NCBI RefSeq assembly: GCF_016238445.1
Contig: NZ_JABANU010000023.1
Location: 1-36,107 of the forward strand
Length of the DNA stretch: 36,107 bases
Direction: 5' to 3'
Origin: Staphylococcus canis
GTDB taxonomy: Bacteria > Bacillota > Bacilli > Staphylococcales > Staphylococcaceae
The translations under genes were made by a program, and so were the position numbers. The notes below the pieces were generated by a model. It did not search any database and was not told the DNA's origin. It worked only from the letters and a program-made list of their open reading frames with translations. How positions within the stretch are numbered: position 1 is the first letter of the stretch; each line of letters begins with the position of its first letter. Positions 8,227 to 16,673 of this stretch are shown piece after piece.

Positions 8227-9264
8227 ATGAGCTTAGTGAAAAGTTTTTTTATTGCACTTTCAAATAATACTTTTTTAAATGAAGCTGCAAAAAGTATGGG
8301 GCCTTCTCTTGGGGCAAACAAAGTCGTTGCAGGAAATACTATTGAAGATGTTGTAAATACTATTAAACGTTTAAATCGTAAAAACATCGCTGTAACGGTA
8401 GATAACTTAGGGGAATTTGTAAATAATAAACAAGATGCAATTGCAGCTAAAGATGATATTTTAAAAGTTATGGATGCTATTTATCAACATAATTTAGACG
8501 CTCATATGTCTGTAAAATTAAGTCAGCTTGGTGCAGAATTTGATAAAGCACTTGCCTATGACAATATATACGAAATTGTAGCAACAGCTAAATCGTATAA
8601 TAATATGCATATCAATATTGATACAGAAAAATATGATAGTTTATTCGATATTACTCAAACATTAGACCGTTTAAAGTCTGAATTTTCAAATGTTGGTACT
8701 GTTATTCAGGCTTATTTATATAAAGGTGATGTATTAATTGATAAATATCCAAATTTACGTTTACGTTTAGTTAAAGGTGCTTATAAGGAATCACCTTACA
8801 TCGCTTATCAAACTAAAGAAGAAATTGATGAAAATTACATTCACCTTATAGAGAAACGATTATTAAATGCTCAAAATATGACATCAATCGCAACGCACGA
8901 TCATAACATTATTAATCATGTTAAATCATTCATCGAAACACATGACATTGATAAATCTCGCGTAGAATTTCAAATGTTATATGGATTCCGCAGTGATCTT
9001 GCTGAATCTATTGCTAATGAGGGTTATAACTTTACAATTTATGTACCATTTGGTGATGATTGGTTCGGTTATTTCATGAGACGTTTAGCAGAAAGACCGC
9101 AAAACTTAACACTAGCATTTAAAGAATTTGTTAAACCTAAAACTTTAGCTATATTAGGCTTAGTTGGTCTTACAGCTTGTCTACTACCTCAAACATTGTC
9201 AAAAAAAGTTAAAAGAAAGTCTACTTCACAACCTAATCGTTTAAGATGTCGCACGCGATTATAA
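8227..9264 (+). CDS. putA: Proline dehydrogenase
   Basis: A 345-residue monofunctional proline dehydrogenase: an FAD-dependent TIM-barrel enzyme oxidising L-proline to pyrroline-5-carboxylate and passing electrons to the respiratory quinone pool. Family segments are MSVKLSQLGAEFD, NIDTEKYDS, RLVKGAYKES, and the C-terminal VPFGDDWFGYFMRRLAERPQN. The frame is open back to a TTG at 8170, but that codon lies inside the promoter. The ATG at 8227 has a strong GGGAGGAA, so it is the start. A cre site upstream predicts glucose repression through CcpA. The C-terminal 30 residues hold a hydrophobic stretch (LAILGLVGLTACLLP) and a basic tail, possibly a membrane contact. Confidence 0.93.
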   Translation: MSLVKSFFIALSNNTFLNEAAKSMGPSLGANKVVAGNTIEDVVNTIKRLNRKNIAVTVDNLGEFVNNKQDAIAAKDDILKVMDAIYQHNLDAHMSVKLSQLGAEFDKALAYDNIYEIVATAKSYNNMHINIDTEKYDSLFDITQTLDRLKSEFSNVGTVIQAYLYKGDVLIDKYPNLRLRLVKGAYKESPYIAYQTKEEIDENYIHLIEKRLLNAQNMTSIATHDHNIINHVKSFIETHDIDKSRVEFQMLYGFRSDLAESIANEGYNFTIYVPFGDDWFGYFMRRLAERPQNLTLAFKEFVKPKTLAILGLVGLTACLLPQTLSKKVKRKSTSQPNRLRCRTRL

Positions 9265-9271
9265 TATCATT

Positions 9272-9318
9272 AAAGGCTGAGATAGGGCTTACCATACATA
9301 CTCCCTATCTCGGCCTTT
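9272..9318. terminator. Bidirectional terminator between putA and ribH
   Basis: Arms 9272-9287 and 9303-9318 form a 16-bp stem with one mismatch between two convergent genes; T-rich sequence follows on the + side. Confidence 0.8.
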
Positions 9319-9335
9319 CTAAGTTCTTTTTACAA

Positions 9336-9794
9336 TTAAATTGCTTTTAATAAATTAGCCATTTCAATTGCACCGACAGCCGCTTCTGCACCTTTATTAC
9401 CTGCTTTAGTTCCGGCACGCTCGATTGCTTGTTCAATATTCTCCGTAGTTAATACGCCAAATATAACCGGTACTCCAGTATCATCACTTGCTTTTGCAAT
9501 ACCTTTAGCTGCTTCATTACATACATAATCATAATGTGATGTTGCACCACGAATGACGCAACCTAAAGTAATAATTGCATCGTATTTTCCTGTGCTTGCC
9601 ATTTTTTTAGCAACCATTGGTAATTCAAATGCACCTGGTACGTACGCAGTGTCAATATGTGACGCTTCAACTTGGTGTCTTTTTAATGTATCTAACGCAC
9701 CATCCACTAATCGACTTGTAATTAAATCATTAAAACGACTCACAACGATACCTATTTTTAAATCTTTACCTACTAATTGACCTTCAAAATTCAT
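9336..9794 (-). CDS. ribH: 6,7-dimethyl-8-ribityllumazine synthase
   Basis: A 152-residue lumazine synthase that condenses 3,4-dihydroxy-2-butanone 4-phosphate with the ribitylamino-pyrimidine to form lumazine, the substrate of riboflavin synthase. Conserved stretches are VSRFND near the N-terminus, [26 protein letters not shown] with the active-site histidine, and the GVLTTEN segment. It is the last gene of the ribD-ribE-ribBA-ribH operon, 31 bp behind ribBA, with its own AGGAGG. Family enzymes assemble as 60-subunit capsids in many bacteria. Confidence 0.97.
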   Translation of the reverse strand: MNFEGQLVGKDLKIGIVVSRFNDLITSRLVDGALDTLKRHQVEASHIDTAYVPGAFELPMVAKKMASTGKYDAIITLGCVIRGATSHYDYVCNEAAKGIAKASDDTGVPVIFGVLTTENIEQAIERAGTKAGNKGAEAAVGAIEMANLLKAI

Positions 9795-9825
9795 TTTTTA
9801 ATTCCTCCTAAAATGTGATTAAATT

Positions 9826-11007
9826 TTAAAGCATATGTCCCATCTGTTCTTTTTTTACATGCATATAATCATGGTTATGTGTATTTTCATCAATAATAAT
9901 CGGAATCCTTTGTTGTATTTCGATTCCATATTGTTCAAGCCCTGTAAACTTCTCTGGATTATTACTTAATAAATTAATTCGCTTTACACCTAAATGTTTT
10001 AACATTTGTGCAGCAACATCATATTCTCGTAAATCAGGCGCAAACCCAAGCGCTTCATTTGCCGTAACAGTATTATGGCCTTGCTCTATCAATTCATACG
10101 CTTTTAACTTATTCATCAGTCCAATCCCACGACCTTCTTGTGGTAAATAGAGAATGATACCATTGTTATCTTGAATATAAGACATGGCACTTTCTAATTG
10201 TTCACCACAATCGCAACGCTGGCTGTGAAAGATATCGCCTGTTGCACATGCAGAATGGATGCGCACGTTCATTTGTTCTTTTACTTCACCTTTAACAATA
10301 GCTAAATGTTCCGAGTCATCAATGTCAGAAGTAAAGCCATACATATCAAATTCACCAAATCGAGTCGGTAGTTTGACTTTAGCTTCTTCATGAATTAATT
10401 TTGTATTTGTTTTTAAATATTGTACTAATGCATCAATTGTTATCATTTTTAAACCAAATTTATCTTTGAACTGTTGTAATTGCTCACCTTTTGCCATCGT
10501 GCCATCTTCATTCATAATTTCACAAATAACACCTGCTGGCTTGGCGCCAGTTAGTTTCGCGAGATCAAGAGTTGCTTCAGTATGCCCTCTTCTCTCTAAC
10601 ACACCTTTTGCTTTTCCAATTAATGGAAAAATATGTCCGGGTTGGTTGAATGTATCAACATTTGTATGCTCATCAATCAAAGCACGTACAGTTTCTGTTC
10701 TTTCAAATGCACTAATACCTGTCGTACTATTTACATGATCAATACTCACAGTAAATGCTGTACCATGAGGATCTGTGTTATTCGAAACCATTGCATCTAT
10801 TCCAGCTTGATTGGCAATCTCTTGCGAAATGGGTGTACAAATCAAGCCACGTCCATAACGAGACATAAAGTTAATCGTATCATCACGCATCCATTGTGTA
10901 ATGGCAATAAGGTCTCCTTCGTTTTCTCTATTTTCATCATCTAACACTACAATCATTTCACCATTTTTTAATGCTTCAATTGCATCTTCTATCGTATCGA
11001 ATTGCAT
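9826..11007 (-). CDS. ribBA: Bifunctional DHBP synthase / GTP cyclohydrolase II
   Basis: A 393-residue fusion. The N-terminal half (about 1-200) is 3,4-dihydroxy-2-butanone 4-phosphate synthase, with LDDENRENEGDL and RRGHTEATLDL holding the metal-binding acidic and histidine residues. The C-terminal half is GTP cyclohydrolase II, with zinc cysteines in CATGDIFHSQRCDCG and the QEGRGIG motif. It therefore supplies both precursors of the riboflavin pathway. It starts 13 bp after the ribE stop on the same strand, behind a GGAGGGG element. Control is through the FMN riboswitch upstream of ribD. Confidence 0.97.
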   Translation of the reverse strand: MQFDTIEDAIEALKNGEMIVVLDDENRENEGDLIAITQWMRDDTINFMSRYGRGLICTPISQEIANQAGIDAMVSNNTDPHGTAFTVSIDHVNSTTGISAFERTETVRALIDEHTNVDTFNQPGHIFPLIGKAKGVLERRGHTEATLDLAKLTGAKPAGVICEIMNEDGTMAKGEQLQQFKDKFGLKMITIDALVQYLKTNTKLIHEEAKVKLPTRFGEFDMYGFTSDIDDSEHLAIVKGEVKEQMNVRIHSACATGDIFHSQRCDCGEQLESAMSYIQDNNGIILYLPQEGRGIGLMNKLKAYELIEQGHNTVTANEALGFAPDLREYDVAAQMLKHLGVKRINLLSNNPEKFTGLEQYGIEIQQRIPIIIDENTHNHDYMHVKKEQMGHML

Positions 11008-11020
11008 GATAACCCCTCCA

Positions 11021-11650
11021 TTAAAATCCTGCTTTTAATAAATCTTCCATTGTTAAGCTTTCATTATTCTCCATCGAAGCCGACACATATTTAAATAGCA
11101 TATCCGTTTCTAAATGAACTAAATCTCCTTGCCCTTTTGACGCTAATGTCGTTTGACGTCTCGTTTCAGGTATAAGATGAATTTCGAATGCATTCGTATT
11201 TTTTGAAAACACCGTTAAACTAATGCCGTCAACAGCAATCGATCCTCGCGCAATCATTTGACTTAATATGTTTGACGACGCCTTAATGGTATAAATCCAT
11301 TCATTTTGCGATTGTTTCACATGTAAGATTTGTCCAGTGCCGTCAACATGTCCTTGTACAAAGTGTCCACCTAAACGGGCAGTAGCTAGTAAAGCTCGTT
11401 CAAGATTCACTTGATCTCCCGCTTTAAGTTGACCTAAGTACGTTTTGTTTTCAGTACCTAAAATAACGTCCACTTTAAAAGCACTATCATCAAATTCAGT
11501 GACAGTGAGACACGTCCCATTAACGCTAATCGAATCGCCAATATGCATGTCCTCGATAATTTTCGAAGCTTTAATTGTAAGTTGGGTTGTTGGATTTTGC
11601 TTTTGAATAGATTGGATTGTACCTAATTCTTCAATGATACCTGTAAACAC
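11021..11650 (-). CDS. ribE: Riboflavin synthase, alpha subunit
   Basis: A 209-residue protein with two lumazine-binding barrel repeats. The N-terminal signature MFTGIIEELG and the paired VNGTCLTV (repeat 1) and VDGISLTV (repeat 2) segments are plain. It dismutates two lumazine molecules to riboflavin. The start is GTG at 11650, with AAAGGAAGTG lying in the last codons of ribD; the gap to ribD is only 4 bp, so translation is probably coupled. The name ribC is also used for this gene in Bacillus. Confidence 0.96.
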   Translation of the reverse strand: MFTGIIEELGTIQSIQKQNPTTQLTIKASKIIEDMHIGDSISVNGTCLTVTEFDDSAFKVDVILGTENKTYLGQLKAGDQVNLERALLATARLGGHFVQGHVDGTGQILHVKQSQNEWIYTIKASSNILSQMIARGSIAVDGISLTVFSKNTNAFEIHLIPETRRQTTLASKGQGDLVHLETDMLFKYVSASMENNESLTMEDLLKAGF

Positions 11651-11654
11651 AAAG

Positions 11655-12698
11655 TCACTTCCTTTTGAGTACGAGTTTGATGTCCGTATCTATCATTTCA
11701 GAATGTACAATTTCAAATTGTGGAATACGATCAAGCTTTTCAACATATGGCGTTTGATAATATTGAAATTGACCTTGACCTCCTATAACTTTCGGGGCTA
11801 AATATAGGATGAAGTTGGAGACTAACGATGATGATAAAAACTGAGAAGTTACATTTGGACCTGCTTCGACAAGAACACGTCCCAAACCTTTTTGATATAA
11901 ATCTTTTAAAATTGTATCTATTTGACAGTGTTCTAAGTAGATAATTTGAACATTGTCTAATTCTGTATTTAAATGTTGATTTTCAGTATAGATATAAATA
12001 GGCGCTTGCTCATCACTAAATAGCTGTGCATCCCAATTTAAGTTACCTGATTTTGATAAAATGACACGCGTTGGGTGAGACCCTTCTTCCATTCGCACAG
12101 TTAAGCTAGGATTATCATGATTAATTGTTCCACTACCTGTTAAAATAGCATCATGTGTATGTCTTAATTGAAATACATCTTGCTTAACAGCTGGAGTCGT
12201 AATCCATTTACTCTCTGCTTCATCAGTCGCTTGTTTGCCATCTAGGCTTGCACTCACTTTAACGGTAACGATAGGAAACTCCGATGCTTTACTGTCAAAG
12301 AAGTTCTGATAATGTTGTTCCATTTGAGTGTCTTGACGATATTCCACATCTACACCCGCTTCTGCCATCATTTCGTGACCTGTTGAAGGTAATGTAACAT
12401 CCTTAGCAGCATACACCACTTTTTTGATACCTACATCTATAATTCGCTTGGCACATGGCGGTGTTTTTCCATAATGTGAACAAGGCTCTAAAGATACGTA
12501 CATTGTCGCATCTTTTACATGATCCGCACCTGCCATATCGATGGCTTGAATTTCAGCATGTTTGTCACCTTTTTTGAGATGTGCACCCATACCTATGATT
12601 CGTCCATGTTTTACGATAACTGCGCCAACTGGTGGGTTTGTACCTGTTTGTCCTTCTACCATATGCGCAAGTTGTATCGCATAATTTAAATAATTCAA
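11655..12698 (-). CDS. ribD: Bifunctional pyrimidine deaminase / reductase
   Basis: A 347-residue two-domain enzyme. The N-terminal deaminase (about 1-145) carries the zinc motifs HAEIQAI and EPCSHYGKTPPC. The C-terminal reductase (about 146-347) shows KVSASLDGKQA, TGSGTINHDNPSLTVR and a nucleotide-binding GGQGQF-type segment. It performs the second and third steps after GTP cyclohydrolase II. The start is TTG at 12698, with GAGGTG 8 nt upstream. The riboswitch terminator lies 20 bp before the start, so ribD is the first gene of the FMN-controlled operon. Confidence 0.96.
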   Translation of the reverse strand: MNYLNYAIQLAHMVEGQTGTNPPVGAVIVKHGRIIGMGAHLKKGDKHAEIQAIDMAGADHVKDATMYVSLEPCSHYGKTPPCAKRIIDVGIKKVVYAAKDVTLPSTGHEMMAEAGVDVEYRQDTQMEQHYQNFFDSKASEFPIVTVKVSASLDGKQATDEAESKWITTPAVKQDVFQLRHTHDAILTGSGTINHDNPSLTVRMEEGSHPTRVILSKSGNLNWDAQLFSDEQAPIYIYTENQHLNTELDNVQIIYLEHCQIDTILKDLYQKGLGRVLVEAGPNVTSQFLSSSLVSNFILYLAPKVIGGQGQFQYYQTPYVEKLDRIPQFEIVHSEMIDTDIKLVLKRK

Positions 12699-12715
12699 GT
12701 TCTTTTCACCTCAAT

Positions 12716-12747
12716 AAAAAAACCACTCGATTGTCGCTTCGAGTGGT
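12716..12747 (-). terminator. Intrinsic terminator directly before ribD
   Basis: On the minus strand ACCACTCGA pairs with TCGAGTGGT (12722-12747) and is followed by seven T's. It lies between the FMN aptamer and the ribD Shine-Dalgarno and is the likely expression platform of the riboswitch. Confidence 0.85.
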
Positions 12748-13048
12748 GGGATTTATACGTAATAGTAAGTATAACAATAATACTTTAAATCAATAAAGCA
12801 CACTGAATAAACTTCGCTATCATTAACGTCATACAATATAGAGATAATCAGCCATAAGACACTGCTCTATACGTGTATAGTATGTTAATGATTTAAAAAT
12901 TAATACTCACTATAATAATACATATTAACATCTACGCTAATTTCCAAACCAAATAGACCTATAACTTAGATATACAATCATTATCCAAATTTATAGATAA
13001 AGATTCTAATCCCAAGTTTAGGAATCTATTATGAATATAGCGTCGATG
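12748..13048 (-). promoter_or_regulatory. Long rib leader between aptamer and terminator
   Basis: About 300 bp holding no gene. It contains a hairpin at 13001-13027 next to the aptamer, with a weak T-rich tail, and a large imperfect hairpin at 12819-12892 (ATCATTAAC / GTTAATGAT arms with an inner TATAGAG / CTCTATA stem). Confidence 0.5.
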
Positions 13049-13182
13049 ATATTCTTCCTCCCATCCAGACTTTAACTGTCGGCTCTAGATTCACACTAGA
13101 TCAGCCATATCAAAATTATGATACGGGTCGCAGGCTTATACTTACTGCCGGTTGGGAATTCCACCCAGCCCCGAAAGAATAT
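13049..13182 (-). promoter_or_regulatory. FMN riboswitch (RFN element)
   Basis: Read on the minus strand, the aptamer has closing stem P1 (AAGAATAT at 13175-13182, read as ATATTCTT, with its partner at 13049-13056) and the conserved RFN blocks TTCGGGGCTGGGTGGAA, CCAACCGGCAGTAAG, AGCCTGCGACCC and GGATGGGAG. It should repress the rib operon when FMN is plentiful. Confidence 0.95.
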
Positions 13183-13356
13183 ATTTATGAAATTGTCATT
13201 GAGATTTTAAGATACATGTTTTGATAGAATTTTGAATCAACTTTATATTTTAATTAAAACTTGACACAAATTATGTTATCTCTATCTATGCATCTATCTT
13301 AAACGAAATAATAAATTTTGACAAATCATTAACTTTATTAAGTTTGGTTACCTCTA

Positions 13357-14925
13357 TTATTTCTTCTTTTTCTTATCCTTATGCTTTTTCTTCTTAATCT
13401 CTTTTTTCTTTTCTTTCTTATGCTTCTTATTTTCTTTTTCTAAAGCTTTTTTCGCTTTGTATACATCATAAAGATTTTCAACTGAACGTACAGCTTGTTG
13501 TAATATCATGTTTACGCCATTGCGTTCAAAATTAACACCATTTGTAACTTGGCCAATGGCGCGCAAGTTACTAATAGTACCATACAAAGGACTTACTACT
13601 TCATTTGTAGAAGGTACGATTTGTATTCCCCCCATCGGATGTGGTTGTACAATTTGTCGATTAGCAATATCAATCAATAACGCATCATCTTGATCTAATG
13701 TTTCTAATTTCTTCTTAGGTCCAGTCGCATTGATTACTGCGTCAACCTTCAATTCATCTTCTTGATGTTTAAATGATAATCTAAATTTACCATAGTAGTG
13801 ACGAACATTTTCTAACCCAGAATAGATTTTTAATTCGTTATTTTTAATTGCATCAATAATTAATTCCGCTGTTTCCCTTGGCATCGGATTTGTATTTTCT
13901 TTAAAGTATCTAAAATACTTATGAATAAATAATTTTTGGTCTGCTCTACTTAAACTATTCCAAATCCAGTCCATATTCTCTTTTATCACTTCAAGTAAAC
14001 TTTGAAGCAATCCTACATCTTCCGGATGATTTAAATCATAATTCAAATCACGTATCGCGTCATATTTACGTCGATTAAGTAATTTTTGCAGTGGAATATT
14101 CAATCTATCACATTCTTTTTTAAATAAAGCGATAACTTCATCTAAAGGCACAACACCCATATGTTCAGCTTTAAGTGCATCAAAATTTGGCATCGTTATA
14201 TATTTTAATTTTATATCTTGCATGTCCCCTCTTACACTTGGTAATTTACCACTACGACTCGCTAAAATAATAGGTTTTTTCTGATGATGACTCATCGCAA
14301 AACGAATTACATCTAAACTTGCAAGTCCTGTTCCAATGACTGCAATTTCATCATTTTTATCCATATCTTCTAGCGTATTGTATGCTGGATATGGAGAATG
14401 AATGTATTTATCTGTTCCTTTTAAGTCATAAGGATCATTATATGACATTGTTCCAATTGTAAAGAAAACATAATCATATTTACGACATGTTTCTTTATCG
14501 TCTCCCGTGCACACCACAATTCGTTTAGGGATGATTTCATTTTCTTGTTCTTCAATATACATATGCGTCACATTTTCATAAATCGGAGTAATATTATCAA
14601 ATTGATTGCAATATTTTTCAAGATAAGACTTCATATAATGCCCAAATACAAAACGTGGTAAATATTTTACATCTCCGTAATCAAAATCATTTTGAGATTG
14701 ATACCATTCTTTAAATTCTAATACATTATCCTTATTCAGTGATAGCATATCAACAGGCACATTAATTAATAAATCTTCACTATCATTCTGAAACGGCTCG
14801 CCTTGTCCCATATTATCAGGATTATCATACAAATCTACTTGCAACTTTTTAAACTTCTTATATTTAACAAGTTGTCTTAATACACTGACTCCTGCAGTTC
14901 CAGCTCCAATAATCGCTACTTTCAT
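13357..14925 (-). CDS. FAD/NAD(P)-binding oxidoreductase-like protein with lysine-rich tail
   Basis: A 522-residue protein of the FAD-NAD(P)-binding (NAD_binding_9-like) group. The dinucleotide motif MKVAIIGAGTAGVSVL is at the extreme N-terminus. A second GxGxxxxD-like motif is AVIGTGLASLDVIRFA (about residue 200), and VINATGPKKKLE is the typical late ATG motif. The last 35 residues are almost all Lys/Glu/His (KKALEKENKKHKKEKKKE...), unlike the rest of the protein, and may bind nucleic acid, teichoic acid or a lipid headgroup surface. The start is the ATG ending at 14925, 8 nt after AAGGA. The substrate is unknown. A homologous gene stands beside the rib operon and sagB in S. aureus as I recall. 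Confidence 0.8.
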   Translation of the reverse strand: MKVAIIGAGTAGVSVLRQLVKYKKFKKLQVDLYDNPDNMGQGEPFQNDSEDLLINVPVDMLSLNKDNVLEFKEWYQSQNDFDYGDVKYLPRFVFGHYMKSYLEKYCNQFDNITPIYENVTHMYIEEQENEIIPKRIVVCTGDDKETCRKYDYVFFTIGTMSYNDPYDLKGTDKYIHSPYPAYNTLEDMDKNDEIAVIGTGLASLDVIRFAMSHHQKKPIILASRSGKLPSVRGDMQDIKLKYITMPNFDALKAEHMGVVPLDEVIALFKKECDRLNIPLQKLLNRRKYDAIRDLNYDLNHPEDVGLLQSLLEVIKENMDWIWNSLSRADQKLFIHKYFRYFKENTNPMPRETAELIIDAIKNNELKIYSGLENVRHYYGKFRLSFKHQEDELKVDAVINATGPKKKLETLDQDDALLIDIANRQIVQPHPMGGIQIVPSTNEVVSPLYGTISNLRAIGQVTNGVNFERNGVNMILQQAVRSVENLYDVYKAKKALEKENKKHKKEKKKEIKKKKHKDKKKKK

Positions 14926-15021
14926 AAAAATCATCCTTCATTTATCAATTTTATTATTTTATCTCAATACTAAATACCCTAATGTTTAGAATTTAAAGCC
15001 AAACCTATCGGTAATTACATC

Positions 15022-15050
15022 TCGTTATTGTCTATGCTAAAATAAAAGCA
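15022..15050 (+). promoter_or_regulatory. Putative promoter of the 26-residue peptide gene
   Basis: A TTACAT -35 box, a 17-bp spacer and a TAAAAT -10 box lie about 25-55 bp before the small gene at 15076. Confidence 0.45.
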
Positions 15051-15075
15051 TAATTACCATTTAAGGGGGCACATA

Positions 15076-15156
15076 ATGATTAAGTTTCTATTAAAAGTCT
15101 TCATTTCAACAATCATTTTATTCTTTACTTTAGGTCGAAAAAATAAAGCACAATAA
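15076..15156 (+). CDS. 26-residue hydrophobic peptide with basic tail
   Basis: The frame MIKFLLKVFISTIILFFTLGRKNKAQ begins at ATG 15076, 6 nt after a strong AAGGGGG, and ends at TAA 15154-15156. A promoter-like pair lies upstream and a perfect hairpin follows at 15206-15230, so the gene has a full set of expression signals. The peptide has one predicted membrane helix (about residues 4-19) and the cationic end GRKNK. Size and layout resemble small membrane peptides, including type I toxins, but I see no antisense antitoxin promoter, and a harmless membrane peptide is equally possible. Confidence 0.55.
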   Translation: MIKFLLKVFISTIILFFTLGRKNKAQ

Positions 15157-15205
15157 TATATTAACTTATGTTTATCATATCAAATAACACGAACACACTA
15201 AAAGA

Positions 15206-15230
15206 CCCACTTCATAAAAAATGAAGTGGG
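15206..15230. terminator. Perfect hairpin between the 26-residue peptide gene and sagB
   Basis: CCCACTTCAT (15206-15215) and ATGAAGTGGG (15221-15230) form a perfect 10-bp stem with an A5 loop. On the minus strand it is followed by TCTTTTAG, so it mainly terminates sagB. Confidence 0.8.
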
Positions 15231-15245
15231 ATCATTTGATTATTT

Positions 15246-16109
15246 TTAATAATTATGACCATCAATATGCTTCTTGTCATCTTTATACACGTACCAATTA
15301 AAATACTTACCTTCTGTTTTCATATCCTTATAAAAATCTGCAATTAACGTGGCATTACTTTTCGCCCAATTGATATCCGTTGCATATTGATGCTCTCCAG
15401 GATTTTTAGGATTCCATCTCATACTGTATAACGTGTTTTGGTTAGGATTTGATAAATAATGCTCATGAATGAATTCAGCGCCACCTTTAATTGCTTTTTC
15501 CGGTGTATCCCAACCTTTTTTCTTGGCATATTCTGCACCTGTTCTTATAGGATCTTCGTCTAAAGCACCTACGCCATAGAAGTTATAATATTTCTTCCCG
15601 TCAATTTCTACACCATTTGATAACTCAGAGACCACAGATCCCGTCTCAAGTAATGCGTGAGAAATTAAGTATACTTCATTCACATGCTTTTCTTTTGCTG
15701 CATCCACAAAGTCATCTGTATGAGATAATAATGTAGGATGGTCATATAACATACGTTTAATTCGATTTTTATCGATACCTTGATATTGGGATAAATCTAA
15801 AAATTGATACTTTTGTTTGTCATCATCCATAAATTTAGAACTATCCATTGCCGCTTTAATTTCACCATCTGAAGCATCGCGCCAATTTGTGTTATCTTTA
15901 TTAGACACTTGTTGGCTTGTATAATTATCAATTTGCTTTTTTGCCGCTTCATCAAGGGTTACATTTAATTTTTCAACTTTTTCAACTTGATCTACAGATT
16001 CAAAGATGATTTGATCTTTTATCATATTAAAAAAGAAAAATCCTACAATTGCTGTTAAGACTAATGCAAGTATTACAGCAATAATGGAACCTTTTTTGTG
16101 CTTTCTCAT
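15246..16109 (-). CDS. sagB: SagB, membrane-anchored N-acetylglucosaminidase
   Basis: A 287-residue protein with a short basic cytoplasmic N-terminus, one membrane helix (about residues 8-30) and an extracytoplasmic glucosaminidase domain. The catalytic glutamate is E155 in the conserved SHALLETGSVVS. The segments NFYGVGALDEDP and GWDTPEKAIKGGAEFI are typical of this family. In S. aureus SagB cuts nascent peptidoglycan strands to their final length in complex with the membrane protein SpdC. I use the ATG ending at 16109, because GAGGTG lies just upstream and the in-frame GTG at 16115 overlaps that element. It is followed by a strong hairpin and appears monocistronic. Confidence 0.88.
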   Translation of the reverse strand: MRKHKKGSIIAVILALVLTAIVGFFFFNMIKDQIIFESVDQVEKVEKLNVTLDEAAKKQIDNYTSQQVSNKDNTNWRDASDGEIKAAMDSSKFMDDDKQKYQFLDLSQYQGIDKNRIKRMLYDHPTLLSHTDDFVDAAKEKHVNEVYLISHALLETGSVVSELSNGVEIDGKKYYNFYGVGALDEDPIRTGAEYAKKKGWDTPEKAIKGGAEFIHEHYLSNPNQNTLYSMRWNPKNPGEHQYATDINWAKSNATLIADFYKDMKTEGKYFNWYVYKDDKKHIDGHNY

Positions 16110-16229
16110 AAACACACCTCTTACGTATAATTGATCAATTTCATTTTATGTTGCTTGAATACAAATTTTACCACCTTCGCACAATATTCACAATTCGAAC
16201 ATCACAATGTTACACATTCATAAAAAAGA

Positions 16230-16260
16230 AGTAATGAATATGTAAAATAAATTCATTACT
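16230..16260 (-). terminator. Terminator of the 74-residue protein gene
   Basis: AGTAATGAAT (16230-16239) and ATTCATTACT (16251-16260) are a perfect 10-bp stem that includes the stop codon at 16256-16258. On the minus strand TTCTTTTTTAT follows. Confidence 0.8.
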
Positions 16261-16480
16261 TTTTAGGAGAATGATAGTCCATCATAATAAAACTCATAGC
16301 TTGAGAACGGTTTTTATAATAATATCGTGCTAAATCAATTTTACCTTCCACTTCACCATCACGATACATCATTTCTTTCGTCGTATTATTAATCATAACA
16401 AATTCCGCACGGTCTCTTATCACGTCTAAATCATCATTGCGCGCAAAAAAATGTTCTATATTTAAGTGTTCGTAATCCAT
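16256..16480 (-). CDS. Conserved-looking 74-residue protein divergent from sigS
   Basis: A soluble, charged 74-residue protein (DYEHLNIEHFFARNDDLDVIRDRAEFVMINNTTKEMMYRDGEVEGKIDLARYYYKN...) with no membrane segment or motif known to me. It has a strong GAGGAGG Shine-Dalgarno 5 nt before the ATG and a strong terminator overlapping its stop, so it is a genuine gene. It is transcribed away from sigS. I recall a small gene next to sigS in S. aureus that influences sigS expression (named sroA), and this may be it, but I cannot confirm this from sequence. Confidence 0.7.
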   Translation of the reverse strand: MDYEHLNIEHFFARNDDLDVIRDRAEFVMINNTTKEMMYRDGEVEGKIDLARYYYKNRSQAMSFIMMDYHSPKK

Positions 16481-16635
16481 TGTAACCTCCTCAATTCATT
16501 CAATAATATGTACAAACTTTAATAATTACTCAAAATCATTATACAAATTGGACGTAATGACTGTATTTTCCATCTTGTTAAACTAAAAATATCATAAAAT
16601 GTGAAATGCCTCAATATTTTAATTGTGCTATAAAT

Positions 16636-16653
16636 AATTTGACCGGTCAAATT
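16636..16653. promoter_or_regulatory. 18-bp perfect palindrome before sigS
   Basis: AATTTGACCGGTCAAATT is its own reverse complement. It lies directly after a TATAAA -10-like box (16629-16634) and about 20 bp before the sigS start. The TTGACCGGTCAA core is of the kind bound by TetR-family repressors, so it could be an operator controlling sigS. Confidence 0.6.
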
Positions 16654-16673
16654 TAATAAAGAGGTTTGTTAAA

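Noticed and set aside
10466..10944. Antisense frames opposite ribBA
   Set aside because: They are low-quality shadows without ribosome sites, opposite a well-supported enzyme.
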